A stretch of DNA of 64,000 bases from Nocardioides panaciterrulae (GCF_013409645.1 NZ_JACCBG010000001.1:1426001-1490000), one strand, 5' to 3'. Counted from the first letter of the stretch, positions 37,328 through 47,589 are shown. Notes: generated by a model not told the origin, from the sequence alone. Translations and numbers: made by a program.

Positions 37328-39315
37328 CGGGGGCTCCTCACGGTCAGGATGTGCGCGGGTTCGTGCGCCGGGTCGAGGCGCACGTAGTTGTGCTGGCTCC
37401 AGCTCCAGTCGTCGTGGGTCAGCTCGTCGTGCACGACGAACGAGTCGCCCCACGCCAGGCCCAGGGCCGGCAGGTCGAGGTGGACCGTGGTCTCGCGGGC
37501 GGCGTGCGGGTCGGTGTTGACCACGACGACCACGGTGTCGCGCCGGCCGTCGTCGAGCTGCCGGGTCTTGGAGAACACCAGGACGTTCTCGTCGTCGCTG
37601 TGGTGGACGTGCACGTTGCGCAGCAGCTGCAGCGCCGGGTGCTGCCGCCGGATCTCGTTGAGCCGGGTGAGGTACGGCGCGAGCGTGCGTCCCTCCCGCT
37701 CCGCGGCGTCCCAGTCCCGGATCCGGATCTGGTACTTCTCGGAGTCGAGGTACTCCTCGCTGCCCGGTTTGACCGCCACGTGCTCGTAGAGCTCGTAGCC
37801 GGCGTAGACGCCCCAGCTGGGCGAGCCGGTCGCCGCGATCGCCGCGCGGATCTTGAAGGCGGCCGGGCCGCCGTACTGCAGGTAGGCGTGCAGGATGTCG
37901 GGGGTGTTGACGAAGAAGTTCGGTCGCATCAGGTGGTCGGACTCGCTCGCCAGCTCGCGCAGGTAGTCCTCGAGCTCCCACTTGGCGTTGCGCCAGGTGA
38001 AGTAGGTGTAGGACTGGTGGAACCCGACCGCGCCCAGCGCGTGCATCATCGCCGGGCGGGTGAACGCCTCGGACAGGAACAGCACGTCGGGGTCGGTGCG
38101 GCGGACCTCCTTGAGCAGCCACTCCCAGAACGCCACGGGCTTGGTGTGCGGGTTGTCGACGCGGAAGATCCGCACGCCGTGGGACATCCACAGCCGGACC
38201 ACCCGCAGCACCTCGCGGCAGATGCCGACCGGGTCGTTGTCGAAGTTGACCGGGTAGATGTCCTGGTACTTCTTGGGCGGGTTCTCGGCGTGCGCGATGG
38301 TGCCGTCGGCGCGGGTGGTGAACCACTCGGGGTGCGAGGTCACCCAGGGGTGGTCGGGCGCGGCCTGCAGCGCCAGGTCGATCGCCACCTCCAGCCCGAG
38401 CTCATGGGCGTGCGCCACGAACGCGTCGAAGTCCTCGAAGGTGCCGAGCTCGGGGTGGATCGCGTCGTGGCCGCCGTGCCGGGAGCCGATCGCCCAGGGC
38501 GAGCCGGGGTCCTCGGGACCGGGCGTCAGGGTGTTGTTCGGGCCCTTGCGGTTGACCTCGCCGATCGGGTGCACCGGCGGCAGGTAGATCACGTCGAAGC
38601 CCATCGCGGCCACGGCGTCCAGCCGCTTGGCCGCGGTGCGGAAGCTGCCGCTGGTGACCTTGCCGCTCGCCGGGTCCAGGGTGGCGCCCTCGGAGCGGGG
38701 GAAGAACTCGTACCAGCTGCCGAACAGTGCGCGCGGCCGGTCGGCGTACGCCGGGTAGGGCCCCTCGACCGTGACCAGCTCGCGCAGCGGGTTCGCCGCG
38801 AGCAGCTCGACGAGCCGGGGGTCCTGCAGCACCGCCAACCGGGCGCCGGTCGGCCGGTCGGGGTCGGCGGCGGCGTCCAGCGCCCCCTCGAGCACCTGCC
38901 GGGCCTCGGCGCGGCCGGCGGGGTCGAGCTGGTCGCGGACCCGCTCGAGCAGCAGCCGGCCCTCGGTGAACATCAGCTCGACGTCGACGCCGGCGGGGAT
39001 CTTCAGCCCGGCGGCGTGCTGCCAGGTCGCGACCGGGTCCGACCAGGCCTGCACCTCGAAGGTCCACGCACCACCGGCGTCGGGGGTCACCCAGGCCTCG
39101 TAGCGGTCGGGGACCTCGGGGTGCTTGACCATCCGAACGGGGTCGCGGCGGCGCCCGTCGGGACCGGTCAGGACCACCTCGGCGCCGAGCTTGTCGTGGC
39201 CCTCGCGGAAGACCGTCGCCGAGACCGGGAACGGCTCGCCGACCGCCGCCTTGGCCGGCTGACGACCCAGATCGACCACGGGCATGACGTTCATGACGGG
39301 AATGCGTCCGACCAT
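37324..39315 (-). CDS. glgE: Alpha-1,4-glucan:maltose-1-phosphate maltosyltransferase
   Basis: 663 residues, GH13_3, slightly shorter than the Streptomyces enzyme. Extends alpha-glucan chains with maltosyl units from maltose-1-phosphate. N-terminal beta domain ([22 protein letters not shown]), then the barrel with [15 protein letters not shown], nucleophile D387 (RVDNPHTKP) and acid E416 (FLSEAFTRP). ATG 39315 matches the family start [10 protein letters not shown] and follows a GGGGA site. First gene of the operon; divergent from glgP over 244 bases. Confidence 0.96.
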   Translation of the reverse strand: MVGRIPVMNVMPVVDLGRQPAKAAVGEPFPVSATVFREGHDKLGAEVVLTGPDGRRRDPVRMVKHPEVPDRYEAWVTPDAGGAWTFEVQAWSDPVATWQHAAGLKIPAGVDVELMFTEGRLLLERVRDQLDPAGRAEARQVLEGALDAAADPDRPTGARLAVLQDPRLVELLAANPLRELVTVEGPYPAYADRPRALFGSWYEFFPRSEGATLDPASGKVTSGSFRTAAKRLDAVAAMGFDVIYLPPVHPIGEVNRKGPNNTLTPGPEDPGSPWAIGSRHGGHDAIHPELGTFEDFDAFVAHAHELGLEVAIDLALQAAPDHPWVTSHPEWFTTRADGTIAHAENPPKKYQDIYPVNFDNDPVGICREVLRVVRLWMSHGVRIFRVDNPHTKPVAFWEWLLKEVRRTDPDVLFLSEAFTRPAMMHALGAVGFHQSYTYFTWRNAKWELEDYLRELASESDHLMRPNFFVNTPDILHAYLQYGGPAAFKIRAAIAATGSPSWGVYAGYELYEHVAVKPGSEEYLDSEKYQIRIRDWDAAEREGRTLAPYLTRLNEIRRQHPALQLLRNVHVHHSDDENVLVFSKTRQLDDGRRDTVVVVVNTDPHAARETTVHLDLPALGLAWGDSFVVHDELTHDDWSWSQHNYVRLDPAHEPAHILTVRSPR

Positions 39316-39522
39316 GTCCCCACACTTTCGAATCGCTCCCGGCCGCGCAAGCGGGGGAGGTACCGGCGACCACCAGGTGGGCTGCCCGTCCGAGTCCACC
39401 TGGCGCCACCGTGCCCGCTGCGGGCGGTCGCCACACCTCTCGCGGCCCACCGGTCTGAGGGACTCGGGGGATCGCCGCCGGGATGTTGTGCGGATCACGC
39501 CGGGTCACAGGTGCGGCGAAAC

Positions 39523-39553
39523 CTTGGATCGATCCAAGAAATCGCGCTACCTT
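39523..39553 (+). promoter_or_regulatory. glgP promoter with 16-bp palindrome
   Basis: CTTGGATCGATCCAAG (39523-39538) is a perfect palindrome containing the -35 TTGGAT (39525-39530). A 17-base spacer leads to TACCTT (39548-39553) and the GTG comes six bases later. The form resembles LacI-family operators. The rest of the 244-base gap to glgE holds the divergent leader; I see no clear promoter for glgE in it. Confidence 0.72.
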
Positions 39554-39559
39554 CCTCCG

Positions 39560-42142
39560 GTGCGCGCAATTCGACGATTCACTGTCCGCCCCGTCCTGCC
39601 GCCGGCCCTGGCCGCGCTGGGGGACCTGGCGGGCAACCTGAGGTGGTCCTGGCACCCGGAGACGCAGGACGTCTTCGCGGCGGTGGACCCGGTCCTGTGG
39701 GACACGACGGGGCGCGACCCCGTGAAGCTGCTCGGTGCGGTCGGCCGGTCCCGGCTCGAGGAGCTGGCCGGCGACCAGGGCTTCCTGCGGCGGCTGGGCG
39801 AGGCCCGGGAGGACCTCGAGCGCTACCTGACCGGCGACCGCTGGTTCCAGCGGCGCTGGGCCGGCGAGGGCGGTCCCCGGGCGATCGGCTACTTCTCCCC
39901 GGAGTTCGGCATCACCGCGGTGCTGCCGCAGTACTCCGGCGGCCTCGGCATCCTGGCCGGTGACCACCTGAAGGCGGCCAGCGACCTGGGCATCCCGATC
40001 ACCGGGGTCGGCCTGCTCTACCGCCACGGGTACTTCGAGCAGTCGCTCTCCCGCGAGGGCTGGCAGCAGGAGACCTACCCGGTGCTCGACCCCGACGGGC
40101 TGCCCATCTCGCTGCTGCGCGAGCAGGACGGCTCGGGGGCCCTGGTCGCCATCGCGCTGCCCGACGGCCCCGACCTGCTGGCCCGCATCTGGGTCGCCCA
40201 CGTCGGCCGGGTGCCCCTGCTGCTGCTCGACTCCGACGTCGAGGGCAACCCCGACCACTACCGCGACGTGACCGACCGCCTGTACGGCGGCAACAGCGAG
40301 CACCGGCTGCGCCAGGAGCTGCTGCTCGGCGTCGGTGGCGTGCGGGCGCTCCGCGCCTACTCGCGCATCACCGGGGCCCCCGCCCCCGAGGTGTTCCACA
40401 CCAACGAGGGCCACGCCGGGTTCCTCGGCCTCGAGCGGATCCGCGAGCTCACGGTGGAGGAGACCGGGCCCCGCCTCGACTTCGACACCGCGCTCGAGGT
40501 CAGCCGCGCCTCCACCGTCTTCACCACCCACACGCCGGTGCCGGCGGGCATCGACCGCTTCCCGCGCACCCTGGTCGCGCAGCACTTCAGCGAGGCCGGC
40601 GCGACCCCGGGTGTCCCGGTCGAGCGGATCCTCACGCTCGGCACCGAGGACTACGAGGGCGGCGACCCGTCGGTCTTCAACATGGCCGTGATGGGCTTCC
40701 GGCTCGCCCAGCGCGCCAACGGCGTCTCGCAGCTCCACGGCCACGTCAGCCGGGGCATGTTCAACGGCCTGTGGCCCGCCTTCGACGAGGCCGAGGTGCC
40801 GATCGGCTCGATCACCAACGGGGTGCACGCCCCGACCTGGGTGGCGCGCGAGGTCTTCGAGCTCGCCGTGGCCCACGGTGCCGACCGCGAGAGCGACGTC
40901 CCCGACAGCTTCCTGGCCACGGTCGACAAGATCCCCGGCGCGGAGGTCTGGGCGGTCAAGCGCCGGCTGCGTGAGCACCTGGTCGCGGACGCCCGCCGCC
41001 GCCTGACCGCGTCGTGGGAGAAGCGCGGCGCCGCGAGGGCCGAGCTGGGCTGGATCGACAACGCCCTGGACCCCGACGTGCTCACGATCGGGTTCGCGCG
41101 TCGCGTCCCGTCGTACAAGCGGCTCACGCTGATGCTGCGCGACCCGGAGCGCCTGAAGCGCCTGCTGCTCGACCCCGAGCGCCCGGTGCAGCTGGTCATC
41201 GCCGGCAAGTCCCACCCCGCCGACGACGGGGGCAAGAAGCTGATCCAGGAGATGGTGCGCTTCGCCGACGACCCGGAGGTCCGCCACCGCATCGTCTTCC
41301 TGCCCAACTACGACATCGCGATGGCCCAGCCGCTCTACCCGGGCTGCGACGTCTGGCTGAACAACCCGCTGCGCCCCTACGAGGCGTGCGGCACCTCCGG
41401 CATGAAGGCCGCCCTGAACGGCGGGCTGAACCTCTCGATCCTCGACGGCTGGTGGGACGAGTGGTTCGACGGCAACAACGGCTGGGCGATCCCGTCCGCC
41501 GACGGTGTCGAGGACCCCGACCGTCGCGACGACCTCGAGGCGACCGCGCTCTACGACCTGATCGAGAACGAGATCGCGCCGCGGTTCTACGACATCGACG
41601 GCGAGGGGGTGCCGACCCGCTGGCTGGAGATGGTCCGCCACACGCTGAAGTCGCTCGGCCCCAAGGTGCTGGCGACCCGGATGGTGCGTGACTACGTGCG
41701 CGAGCTCTACGCCCCGGCCGCGGGCAACGCCCGTCGCCTGAACTCCGACTTCCACGGCGCGGCCGAGCTCGCCGCGTGGAAGAAGAAGGTGCGCGGCGCC
41801 TGGCCGGCGGTCCGGGTCGAGCACGTGGAGAGCAGCGGCGTCGGCGACGCCCCCGAGGTCGGCGACGTGATGAGCGCCCGGGCGTTCGTGGCGCTGGGCG
41901 ACCTCTCGGCCGACGACGTCGACGTGCAGCTGCTGCACGGGCGCATCGACAGCGCCGACCAGCTCACCGGGACGGTCGCGGAGTCGCTGACGCTCGCCGA
42001 GAGCTACGAGGGCGGACGGCACCGCTTCGACGGGGACGTCACCCTCGACCACAGCGGCCCGTTCGGCTACACGGTCCGCGTGATCCCGCGCAACGACCTG
42101 CTCACCTCGGCCGCCGAGCTCGGCGTGGTGGCGCTGCCGTGA
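39560..42142 (+). CDS. glgP: Alpha-glucan (glycogen) phosphorylase
   Basis: 860 residues, the long actinobacterial/archaeal-type phosphorylase. Releases glucose-1-phosphate from alpha-1,4-glucans using PLP. N-terminal DUF3417-type domain (ALAALGDLAGNLRWSWHPE), then GYFSPEFGI, GGLGILAGDHLKAASDLG, HTNEGHAGF and the PLP-site region EACGTSGMKAALNGG with its Lys. GTG start at 39560, leaderless. Transcribed away from the glgE operon and ending head-on with glgX, with a strong hairpin between. Confidence 0.95.
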   Translation: MRAIRRFTVRPVLPPALAALGDLAGNLRWSWHPETQDVFAAVDPVLWDTTGRDPVKLLGAVGRSRLEELAGDQGFLRRLGEAREDLERYLTGDRWFQRRWAGEGGPRAIGYFSPEFGITAVLPQYSGGLGILAGDHLKAASDLGIPITGVGLLYRHGYFEQSLSREGWQQETYPVLDPDGLPISLLREQDGSGALVAIALPDGPDLLARIWVAHVGRVPLLLLDSDVEGNPDHYRDVTDRLYGGNSEHRLRQELLLGVGGVRALRAYSRITGAPAPEVFHTNEGHAGFLGLERIRELTVEETGPRLDFDTALEVSRASTVFTTHTPVPAGIDRFPRTLVAQHFSEAGATPGVPVERILTLGTEDYEGGDPSVFNMAVMGFRLAQRANGVSQLHGHVSRGMFNGLWPAFDEAEVPIGSITNGVHAPTWVAREVFELAVAHGADRESDVPDSFLATVDKIPGAEVWAVKRRLREHLVADARRRLTASWEKRGAARAELGWIDNALDPDVLTIGFARRVPSYKRLTLMLRDPERLKRLLLDPERPVQLVIAGKSHPADDGGKKLIQEMVRFADDPEVRHRIVFLPNYDIAMAQPLYPGCDVWLNNPLRPYEACGTSGMKAALNGGLNLSILDGWWDEWFDGNNGWAIPSADGVEDPDRRDDLEATALYDLIENEIAPRFYDIDGEGVPTRWLEMVRHTLKSLGPKVLATRMVRDYVRELYAPAAGNARRLNSDFHGAAELAAWKKKVRGAWPAVRVEHVESSGVGDAPEVGDVMSARAFVALGDLSADDVDVQLLHGRIDSADQLTGTVAESLTLAESYEGGRHRFDGDVTLDHSGPFGYTVRVIPRNDLLTSAAELGVVALP

Positions 42143-42176
42143 CCACGGCCCGTCGTACGACGGGATGAGCACGCAC

Positions 42177-42214
42177 GAAGGCCGGTCCGGACCCCAGGGT
42201 CCGGACCGGCCTTC
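42177..42214. terminator. Bidirectional terminator between glgP and glgX
   Basis: GAAGGCCGGTCCGGACCC (42177-42194) pairs perfectly with GGGTCCGGACCGGCCTTC (42197-42214), and GCACGC/GCGTGC flank it. The stem is symmetric, so it can end both convergent transcripts. Confidence 0.85.
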
Positions 42215-42232
42215 TGCGTGCGGCGGGGCCGG

Positions 42233-44407
42233 TCAGGTCTCGCGGATCACCACGACGCTGCGCGAGGCCACGGTGATCCGGTCCCCGGCCTTGACCGAGG
42301 TGCCCGCCGGCAGCGCGGGGTCGGTGGACAGCACGACCTCGCCGGCCTGCACCCAGACGTTCTCGGGGATCTCGAGCGCCGCCGGGTCGGCCGCGGAGTT
42401 GAGGTAGATCAGGAACGACTTGTCGACCTGCTGCTCGCCGCGCGGCCCGGGGGAGCGCAGCGGCTTGCCGGACACGAACATCGCGACGACCCGCAGGCTC
42501 TCGTCGTGCCAGTCGTCGGCGGTCATCTCCCGGCCGCTCGGGTGCAGCCAGGTCAGGTCCTTCGGGCCGCCCAGGATCGCCGGCCGGCCCTCGAACCAGT
42601 GGCGCTGCCGCAGCGCCGGGTGCTCGCGGCGCAGCCGCAGGGCCTCCCGGGTGACCTCGTAGACGTCCAGCCAGGCGTCGTCGGGCCTCCAGTCGATCCA
42701 GGAGATCTCGTTGTCCTGGCTGTAGGCGTTGTTGTTGCCGCGCTGGGTGCGGCCGCGCTCGTCACCGGCGGTGATCATCGGGACGCCGTTGGACAGGCAC
42801 AGGGTGGCCATCAGGTTGGCCGCCTGCCGACGGCGCAGCGCGACGATCTCCCGGTCGTCGGTCTCGCCCTCGACACCGTGGTTCCAGGAGCGGTTGTGGT
42901 CGGCGCCGTCGCGGTTGTGCTCGCCGTTGGCCTCGTTGTGCTTGCGGTCGTAGGAGACCAGGTCGCGCAGCGTGAAGCCGTCGTGGGCGGTCACGAAGTT
43001 CAGCGAGTTGTACGGCGAGCGGCCGTCGTCGGCGTAGAGGTCCGAGGAGCCCGCCAGCCGGGTGGCGACGGTGTGGACGCCGGAAGAGTGACCGCGCCAG
43101 AAGTCGCGGATGGTGTCGCGGTACTGGTCGTTCCACTCCACCCACGGCGGCGGCATGCCGCCGACCAGGTAGCCGTCCATCGAGGCGTCCCACGCCTCGG
43201 CGATCAGCTTCACGTGCCGCAGGATCGGGTCCTGGCCGATGGCGATCAGCAGCGCGCAGTCCATGTCGACCTCGTCGCCGGTCCGGGTGAGCGCGGACAT
43301 CAGGTCGAAGCGGAAGCCGTCCACGTGCATCTCGGTGACCCAGTAGCGCAGCGAGTCGAGGATCATTCGGAGCGCGAGCGGGTCGGAGGAGTTGACGGTG
43401 TTGCCGCAGCCGGTGACGTCCCAGTAGGTGTCGTCGAAGACCGGCGTCCCGGTCTTCGGGTCCAGGGCGGGCTGCACCCGCTTGTAGAAGCCGCGGTCGT
43501 CGAGGCCGCGGAAACACAGCGTCGGGCCCTCCCGGCCGGCCTCCGCGGTGTGGTTGTAGACCACGTCGAGGATCACCTCGAGGCCGGCCTCGTGCAGCGC
43601 CCGGACCATCTGCTTGAACTCGGTGACCTGCCCCCCGCGGTCCCCGGCGGAGGAGTAGGCGTGGTGGGGGGCGAAGTAGCCGATCGAGTTGTAGCCCCAG
43701 TAGTTGGTGGCCCCGCGGCTGACCAGCGCGGTCTCCGGGACGAACTGCTGCACCGGCAGCAGCTCGACCGCCGTCACGCCCAGCTCGCGCAGGTAGTCGG
43801 TCACCGCGGGGACGGCGAGGCCGGCGTACGTCCCGCGCAGCTGCTCGGGCACCCGGTCGTGCAGCGCGGTCATGCCCTTGACGTGCATCTCGTAGATGAC
43901 GGTGTCGCGCCACCGGCGGCGCATCGGCCGGTCGCCGCCCCAGTCGAAGTCGTCGTGGACCACCACGCTGCGCGGCACGTGCGGCGCGGAGTCCTCGCGG
44001 TTGGGCTCCTCCGGCCGGTCCGGGACGTAGCCGAAGACCGACGGGTGCGGGGAGAGCTCGCCCGACACCGCCCGGGCGTAGGGGTCGAGCAGCAGCTTGT
44101 CGGGGTTGAACCGCAACCCCTCCGCAGGTGCCCACGGGCCGGCCACCCGGTAGCCGTAGCGGGTGCCGACCGCGACCCCGGGCAGCGCGCCGTGCCAGAT
44201 GCCCAGCGACCGCTCGGTGAGCTGGTGCCGGGACTCCACACCGTCCTCGTCGAAGAGGCACACCCAGGCCCGGGTCGCCGCCGGCGCATAGACGGCGAAG
44301 TTGGTCGACTCCTCCGACCAGTCCGAGCCGAGCGGGTAGTTCCGGCCCGGCCACACCGAGGCCGTCTGGCCGAGGTGGCTCCACATCCCTGGGGTCACCC
44401 GGCCCAT
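42233..44407 (-). CDS. glgX: Glycogen debranching enzyme (isoamylase type)
   Basis: 724 residues, GH13_11. Hydrolyses alpha-1,6 branches left by glycogen phosphorylase. N-terminal CBM48 (STNFAVYAPAATRAWVCLF), barrel motifs VVYNHTAEAG, nucleophile Asp in GFRFDLMSALTR, Glu in KLIAEAWDASMDGY and Asp in VTAHDGFTLRDL. Start is ATG 44407 or the GTG at 44398, which has a better spaced GGAG. Convergent with glgP; upstream gap of 119 bases to the divergent enoyl-CoA hydratase gene. Confidence 0.94.
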   Translation of the reverse strand: MGRVTPGMWSHLGQTASVWPGRNYPLGSDWSEESTNFAVYAPAATRAWVCLFDEDGVESRHQLTERSLGIWHGALPGVAVGTRYGYRVAGPWAPAEGLRFNPDKLLLDPYARAVSGELSPHPSVFGYVPDRPEEPNREDSAPHVPRSVVVHDDFDWGGDRPMRRRWRDTVIYEMHVKGMTALHDRVPEQLRGTYAGLAVPAVTDYLRELGVTAVELLPVQQFVPETALVSRGATNYWGYNSIGYFAPHHAYSSAGDRGGQVTEFKQMVRALHEAGLEVILDVVYNHTAEAGREGPTLCFRGLDDRGFYKRVQPALDPKTGTPVFDDTYWDVTGCGNTVNSSDPLALRMILDSLRYWVTEMHVDGFRFDLMSALTRTGDEVDMDCALLIAIGQDPILRHVKLIAEAWDASMDGYLVGGMPPPWVEWNDQYRDTIRDFWRGHSSGVHTVATRLAGSSDLYADDGRSPYNSLNFVTAHDGFTLRDLVSYDRKHNEANGEHNRDGADHNRSWNHGVEGETDDREIVALRRRQAANLMATLCLSNGVPMITAGDERGRTQRGNNNAYSQDNEISWIDWRPDDAWLDVYEVTREALRLRREHPALRQRHWFEGRPAILGGPKDLTWLHPSGREMTADDWHDESLRVVAMFVSGKPLRSPGPRGEQQVDKSFLIYLNSAADPAALEIPENVWVQAGEVVLSTDPALPAGTSVKAGDRITVASRSVVVIRET

Positions 44408-44526
44408 TCTCCACGATCGGGTGCCCCCGGCCGCACCGCCGGTTTGGCCGCGGCGTGGCTGTGAATAATGCCGGGTGGGCCCGCCCGCCGGCGGCCCCGA
44501 TCGTCAGACGAAGGAGCGAGGACCCG

Positions 44527-45306
44527 ATGGGTGAGTTTGTGCGGCTCGAGGTCGCCGACGGGGTGGGCACGATCCGGCTCGACCGGCCGAAGATGAACGC
44601 GATCAGCATCCAGGTCCAAGACGAGCTGCGCGAGGCGGCCGCCGAGGCCGCCGAGCGCGACGACGTCAAGGCCGTCGTGCTGTACGGCGGGGAGCGGGTC
44701 TTCGCCGCCGGCAACGACGTCAAGGAGATGGCGACGATGTCGCACATCGACATGGTCAAGCGGTCGGGGCCGCTGCAGGCGGCGGTCACCGCGGTCGCCC
44801 GGATCCCCAAGCCCGTCGTCGCGGCGGTCACCGGCTACGCGCTCGGCGGCGGCTGCGAGCTGGCCCTCGCCGCCGACGTGCGGTTCGTCGCCGACAACGC
44901 CGTGCTCGGCCAGCCCGAGGTGCTGCTCGGGATCATCCCCGGCGCCGGCGGCACCCAGCGGCTGGGCCGGTTGGTGGGCCCGAGCCGCGCCAAGGACATC
45001 ATCTTCACCGGCCGGTTCGTGAAGGCCGAGGAGGCGCTCGCGATCGGGATGGTGGACCGGGTGCTCCCCGCGGACCGGGTCTACGACGAGGCGGTGGCGT
45101 GGGCCACGCAGTTCAGCGGGGCCGCGTCGTACGCGATCCGGGCGGCGAAGGAGTGCGTCGACCGCGGCCTGGAGACCGACCTCGAGACCGGCCTGGAGAT
45201 CGAGCGGCAGCAGTTCGCCGCCCTGTTCGCCACCGAGGACCGGGCCACCGGTATGCGATCCTTCGTCGAGGACGGGCCTGGCAAGGCCGTCTTCAGGGGG
45301 CGTTGA
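44527..45306 (+). CDS. Enoyl-CoA hydratase/isomerase
   Basis: 259 residues, crotonase family. Hydrates 2-enoyl-CoA in beta-oxidation. Oxyanion-hole segments ERVFAAGNDVKEM and GGGCELA, and both catalytic glutamates in the usual places: GGCEL and GQPEVLLG. Followed by IPGAGGTQRLGRLVG. ATG preceded by AAGGAGC. The stop overlaps the ATG of the next gene (TGATG), and EtfBA lie close behind, giving a beta-oxidation context. Confidence 0.93.
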   Translation: MGEFVRLEVADGVGTIRLDRPKMNAISIQVQDELREAAAEAAERDDVKAVVLYGGERVFAAGNDVKEMATMSHIDMVKRSGPLQAAVTAVARIPKPVVAAVTGYALGGGCELALAADVRFVADNAVLGQPEVLLGIIPGAGGTQRLGRLVGPSRAKDIIFTGRFVKAEEALAIGMVDRVLPADRVYDEAVAWATQFSGAASYAIRAAKECVDRGLETDLETGLEIERQQFAALFATEDRATGMRSFVEDGPGKAVFRGR

Positions 45307-45665
45307 TGAAGCGGAGGGCCGAGGTGTCGGAGAGGGCCGATCGGCGGTCGTCGTCCGGGGCGCGGGTCGCGAAGGTCCGGGTCCAGGTGGCGCGCCTGCT
45401 GTGGCTGCTGTGTGCGCTGGCCGCGCTGTTCCTGGCCGTCGGGGCGCTGCTGATCGCGGTGGACGCCAACCCGCACAACGCGCTGGTGCAGTTCGTGCTC
45501 GACGTCGCCGACAAGCTCGACGTCGAGGTGTTCTCCCGCACCGCCGGCATCAAGCACTTCACCGGTCACGACGCCGCGACCAAGAACGCCCTGGTCAACT
45601 GGGGGCTCGCGGCCGTGGCGTGGCTGGTCGTGGGCCGCATCCTCGACCGCGTGGTCCGTCCCTGA
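45306..45665 (+). CDS. Small two-helix membrane protein
   Basis: 119 residues. Basic N-terminus, helix 1 LLWLLCALAALFLAVGALLIAV, a ~50-residue extracytoplasmic or cytoplasmic loop (FVLDVADKLDVEVFSRT, HDAATKNALVNW), and helix 2 GLAAVAWLVVGRIL. Function not known. The ATG overlaps the hydratase stop, so it is translationally coupled to it. A 148-base gap to etfB follows, rich in CCGG runs and with no gene. Confidence 0.78.
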   Translation: MKRRAEVSERADRRSSSGARVAKVRVQVARLLWLLCALAALFLAVGALLIAVDANPHNALVQFVLDVADKLDVEVFSRTAGIKHFTGHDAATKNALVNWGLAAVAWLVVGRILDRVVRP

Positions 45666-45786
45666 CCCCCACCCAGGGCCGGCCGGGGCCGGCCGGGGGC
45701 CGGGCCGGTTGTGACTGACCCCACCGCCCCGGGCGGTTCTCCCGAGATTGACCCACTAGTAACCTCGCCACACACACCGAGTGCAC

Positions 45787-45813
45787 AGGAGGGGCCGTAG
45801 CGGCCACACCACC
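45787..45813 (+). promoter_or_regulatory. etfB ribosome site split from the start by a hairpin
   Basis: AGGAGG (45787-45792) is 21 bases from the ATG, too far for normal use. GGCCG (45793-45797) and CGGCC (45801-45805) form a hairpin with loop TAG. If this 13-base hairpin folds out, the distance shrinks to eight bases, which is optimal. Confidence 0.6.
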
Positions 45814-46611
45814 ATGAACATTGTTGTCTGTGTGAAGTACGTGCCCGACTCCACTGCCGACCGGCAGTTCGAGTCGGACAACACCGTCGATCGCGAGGGC
45901 GTGGACGGGCTGCTGTCGGAGCTCGACGAGTACGCCGTCGAGCAGGCGCTCCAGCTCAAGGAGAAGGCCGGTGACGACACCACCGTCACCGCCCTGACCG
46001 TGGGTCCGGAGAAGGCCACCGACGCGGTCCGCAAGGCCCTGCAGATGGGTGCCGACGCGGGCGTCCACGTCACCGACGAGGCGATCGCGGGGTCGGACTA
46101 CGTCGCGACCTCGCTGGTGCTGGCCAAGGCCATCGAGAAGTTCGGTGAGGAGAAGCCCGTCGACCTGGTCGTGTGCGGCATGGCCTCCACCGACGCCTCG
46201 GGCTCGGTGGTGCCGGCGATGCTGGCCGAGCGCCTCGACCTGCCGCAGGTCACCTTCGCCTCGGTCATCGAGACCCAGGGCGACCAGGTCCGCGTGAAGC
46301 GCGACGGCGACACCGCCACCGAGGTGATCGGCGGCACGATGCCGCTGGTGCTCTCGGTGACCGACCAGACCGGCGAGGCCCGCTACCCCTCGTTCAAGGG
46401 GATCATGGCGGCGAAGAAGAAGCCGGTCCAGACCTGGTCGCTCTCCGACATCGGCGTGGACCCCGAGCAGGTGGGCCTGTCGGTGGCCTGGACGCAGGTC
46501 GAGGACACCGCCGCCCGGCCGCCGCGCTCCGCCGGGGAGATCGTGACCGACGAGGACGGCTCGGGCGCGAAGGCGCTGGCCGACTTCCTCGCCTCCAAGA
46601 AGTTCATCTGA
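45814..46611 (+). CDS. etfB: Electron transfer flavoprotein beta subunit
   Basis: 265 residues. Partner of EtfA; the heterodimer binds FAD and AMP and takes electrons from acyl-CoA dehydrogenases to the quinone pool via ETF-QO. Family features: MNIVVCVKYVPD, LSELDEYAVEQAL, TALTVGPEKATDAVRKAL, VCGMASTDASGSVVPAMLAERLDLP and the late AAKKKPV. ATG 45814 matches the family start. An upstream GTG at 45781 would add 11 unlikely residues. Confidence 0.96.
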   Translation: MNIVVCVKYVPDSTADRQFESDNTVDREGVDGLLSELDEYAVEQALQLKEKAGDDTTVTALTVGPEKATDAVRKALQMGADAGVHVTDEAIAGSDYVATSLVLAKAIEKFGEEKPVDLVVCGMASTDASGSVVPAMLAERLDLPQVTFASVIETQGDQVRVKRDGDTATEVIGGTMPLVLSVTDQTGEARYPSFKGIMAAKKKPVQTWSLSDIGVDPEQVGLSVAWTQVEDTAARPPRSAGEIVTDEDGSGAKALADFLASKKFI

Positions 46612-46626
46612 GGAGCTGATCGCAAG

Positions 46627-47589
46627 ATGTCTGAAGTCCTGGTTGTCGTCGACCACGTCGACGGTGCGGTCCGCAAGCCGACGTACGAGCTCCTCACGAT
46701 CGCCGGGCGTCTCGGCGAGCCGTCCGCGGTGTTCTTCGGCCCGGCCGAGAAGGCCGGCGAGGTCGCCGAGAAGGTGAAGAAGTACGGCGCGCAGAAGGTC
46801 TACGCCGTCGACGACGCGCAGATCAAGGGCTACCTCGTCGCCCCCAAGGCCGAGGCGCTCCAACAGCTCGCGGAGAAGACCTCGCCCGCCGCGATCCTGA
46901 TCACCTCCTCCTACGAGGGCAAGGAGATCGCGGGCCGGCTGGCGATCAAGCTCGAGTCGGGCCTGATCACCGACGCCGTCGACGTCGAGGCCGACGGTGA
47001 CACGCCGGTCACCACGCAGAGCGTGTTCGCGGGCAACTACACGGTCAAGGCGAAGGTCACCAAGGGCACGCCGATCATCACGGTCAAGCCGAACGCCGCC
47101 TCCCCGGAGGAGGCCGACGGCGCCGGCACGGTCGAGGAGTTCGCCGCGACCGTCTCGGACGCGGCGAAGCGGGCGCAGATCGTGGCCTCCCAGCCGCGCA
47201 AGGCCAGCGGACGCCCGGAGCTGACCGAGGCCGCGATCGTGGTCTCGGGTGGGCGCGGCACCGGCGGCAACTTCGAGCCGGTCGAGGGCCTGGCCGACGC
47301 GCTCGGCGCGGCCGTGGGCGCCTCGCGCGCCGCGGTCGACTCCGGCTGGATGCCGCACTCCTTCCAGGTCGGCCAGACCGGCAAGACCGTCTCGCCGCAG
47401 CTCTACGTCGCCAACGGCATCTCCGGTGCGATCCAGCACCGCGCCGGCATGCAGACCTCCAAGACCATCGTCGCGGTCAACAAGGACGAGGAGGCGCCGA
47501 TCTTCGAGCTGGTCGACTTCGGTGTCGTCGGTGACCTGCACAAGGTGCTCCCCGCGCTGACCGAGGAGGTCACGCGGCGCAAGAACTAG
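46627..47589 (+). CDS. etfA: Electron transfer flavoprotein alpha subunit
   Basis: 320 residues. N-terminal domain like EtfB ([23 protein letters not shown]) and C-terminal FAD domain with [10 protein letters not shown], the [11 protein letters not shown] loop, [25 protein letters not shown] and the [21 protein letters not shown] block, all typical. Fifteen bases after etfB with GAGGAGCT between. Followed by a long hairpin. Confidence 0.96.
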   Translation: MSEVLVVVDHVDGAVRKPTYELLTIAGRLGEPSAVFFGPAEKAGEVAEKVKKYGAQKVYAVDDAQIKGYLVAPKAEALQQLAEKTSPAAILITSSYEGKEIAGRLAIKLESGLITDAVDVEADGDTPVTTQSVFAGNYTVKAKVTKGTPIITVKPNAASPEEADGAGTVEEFAATVSDAAKRAQIVASQPRKASGRPELTEAAIVVSGGRGTGGNFEPVEGLADALGAAVGASRAAVDSGWMPHSFQVGQTGKTVSPQLYVANGISGAIQHRAGMQTSKTIVAVNKDEEAPIFELVDFGVVGDLHKVLPALTEEVTRRKN

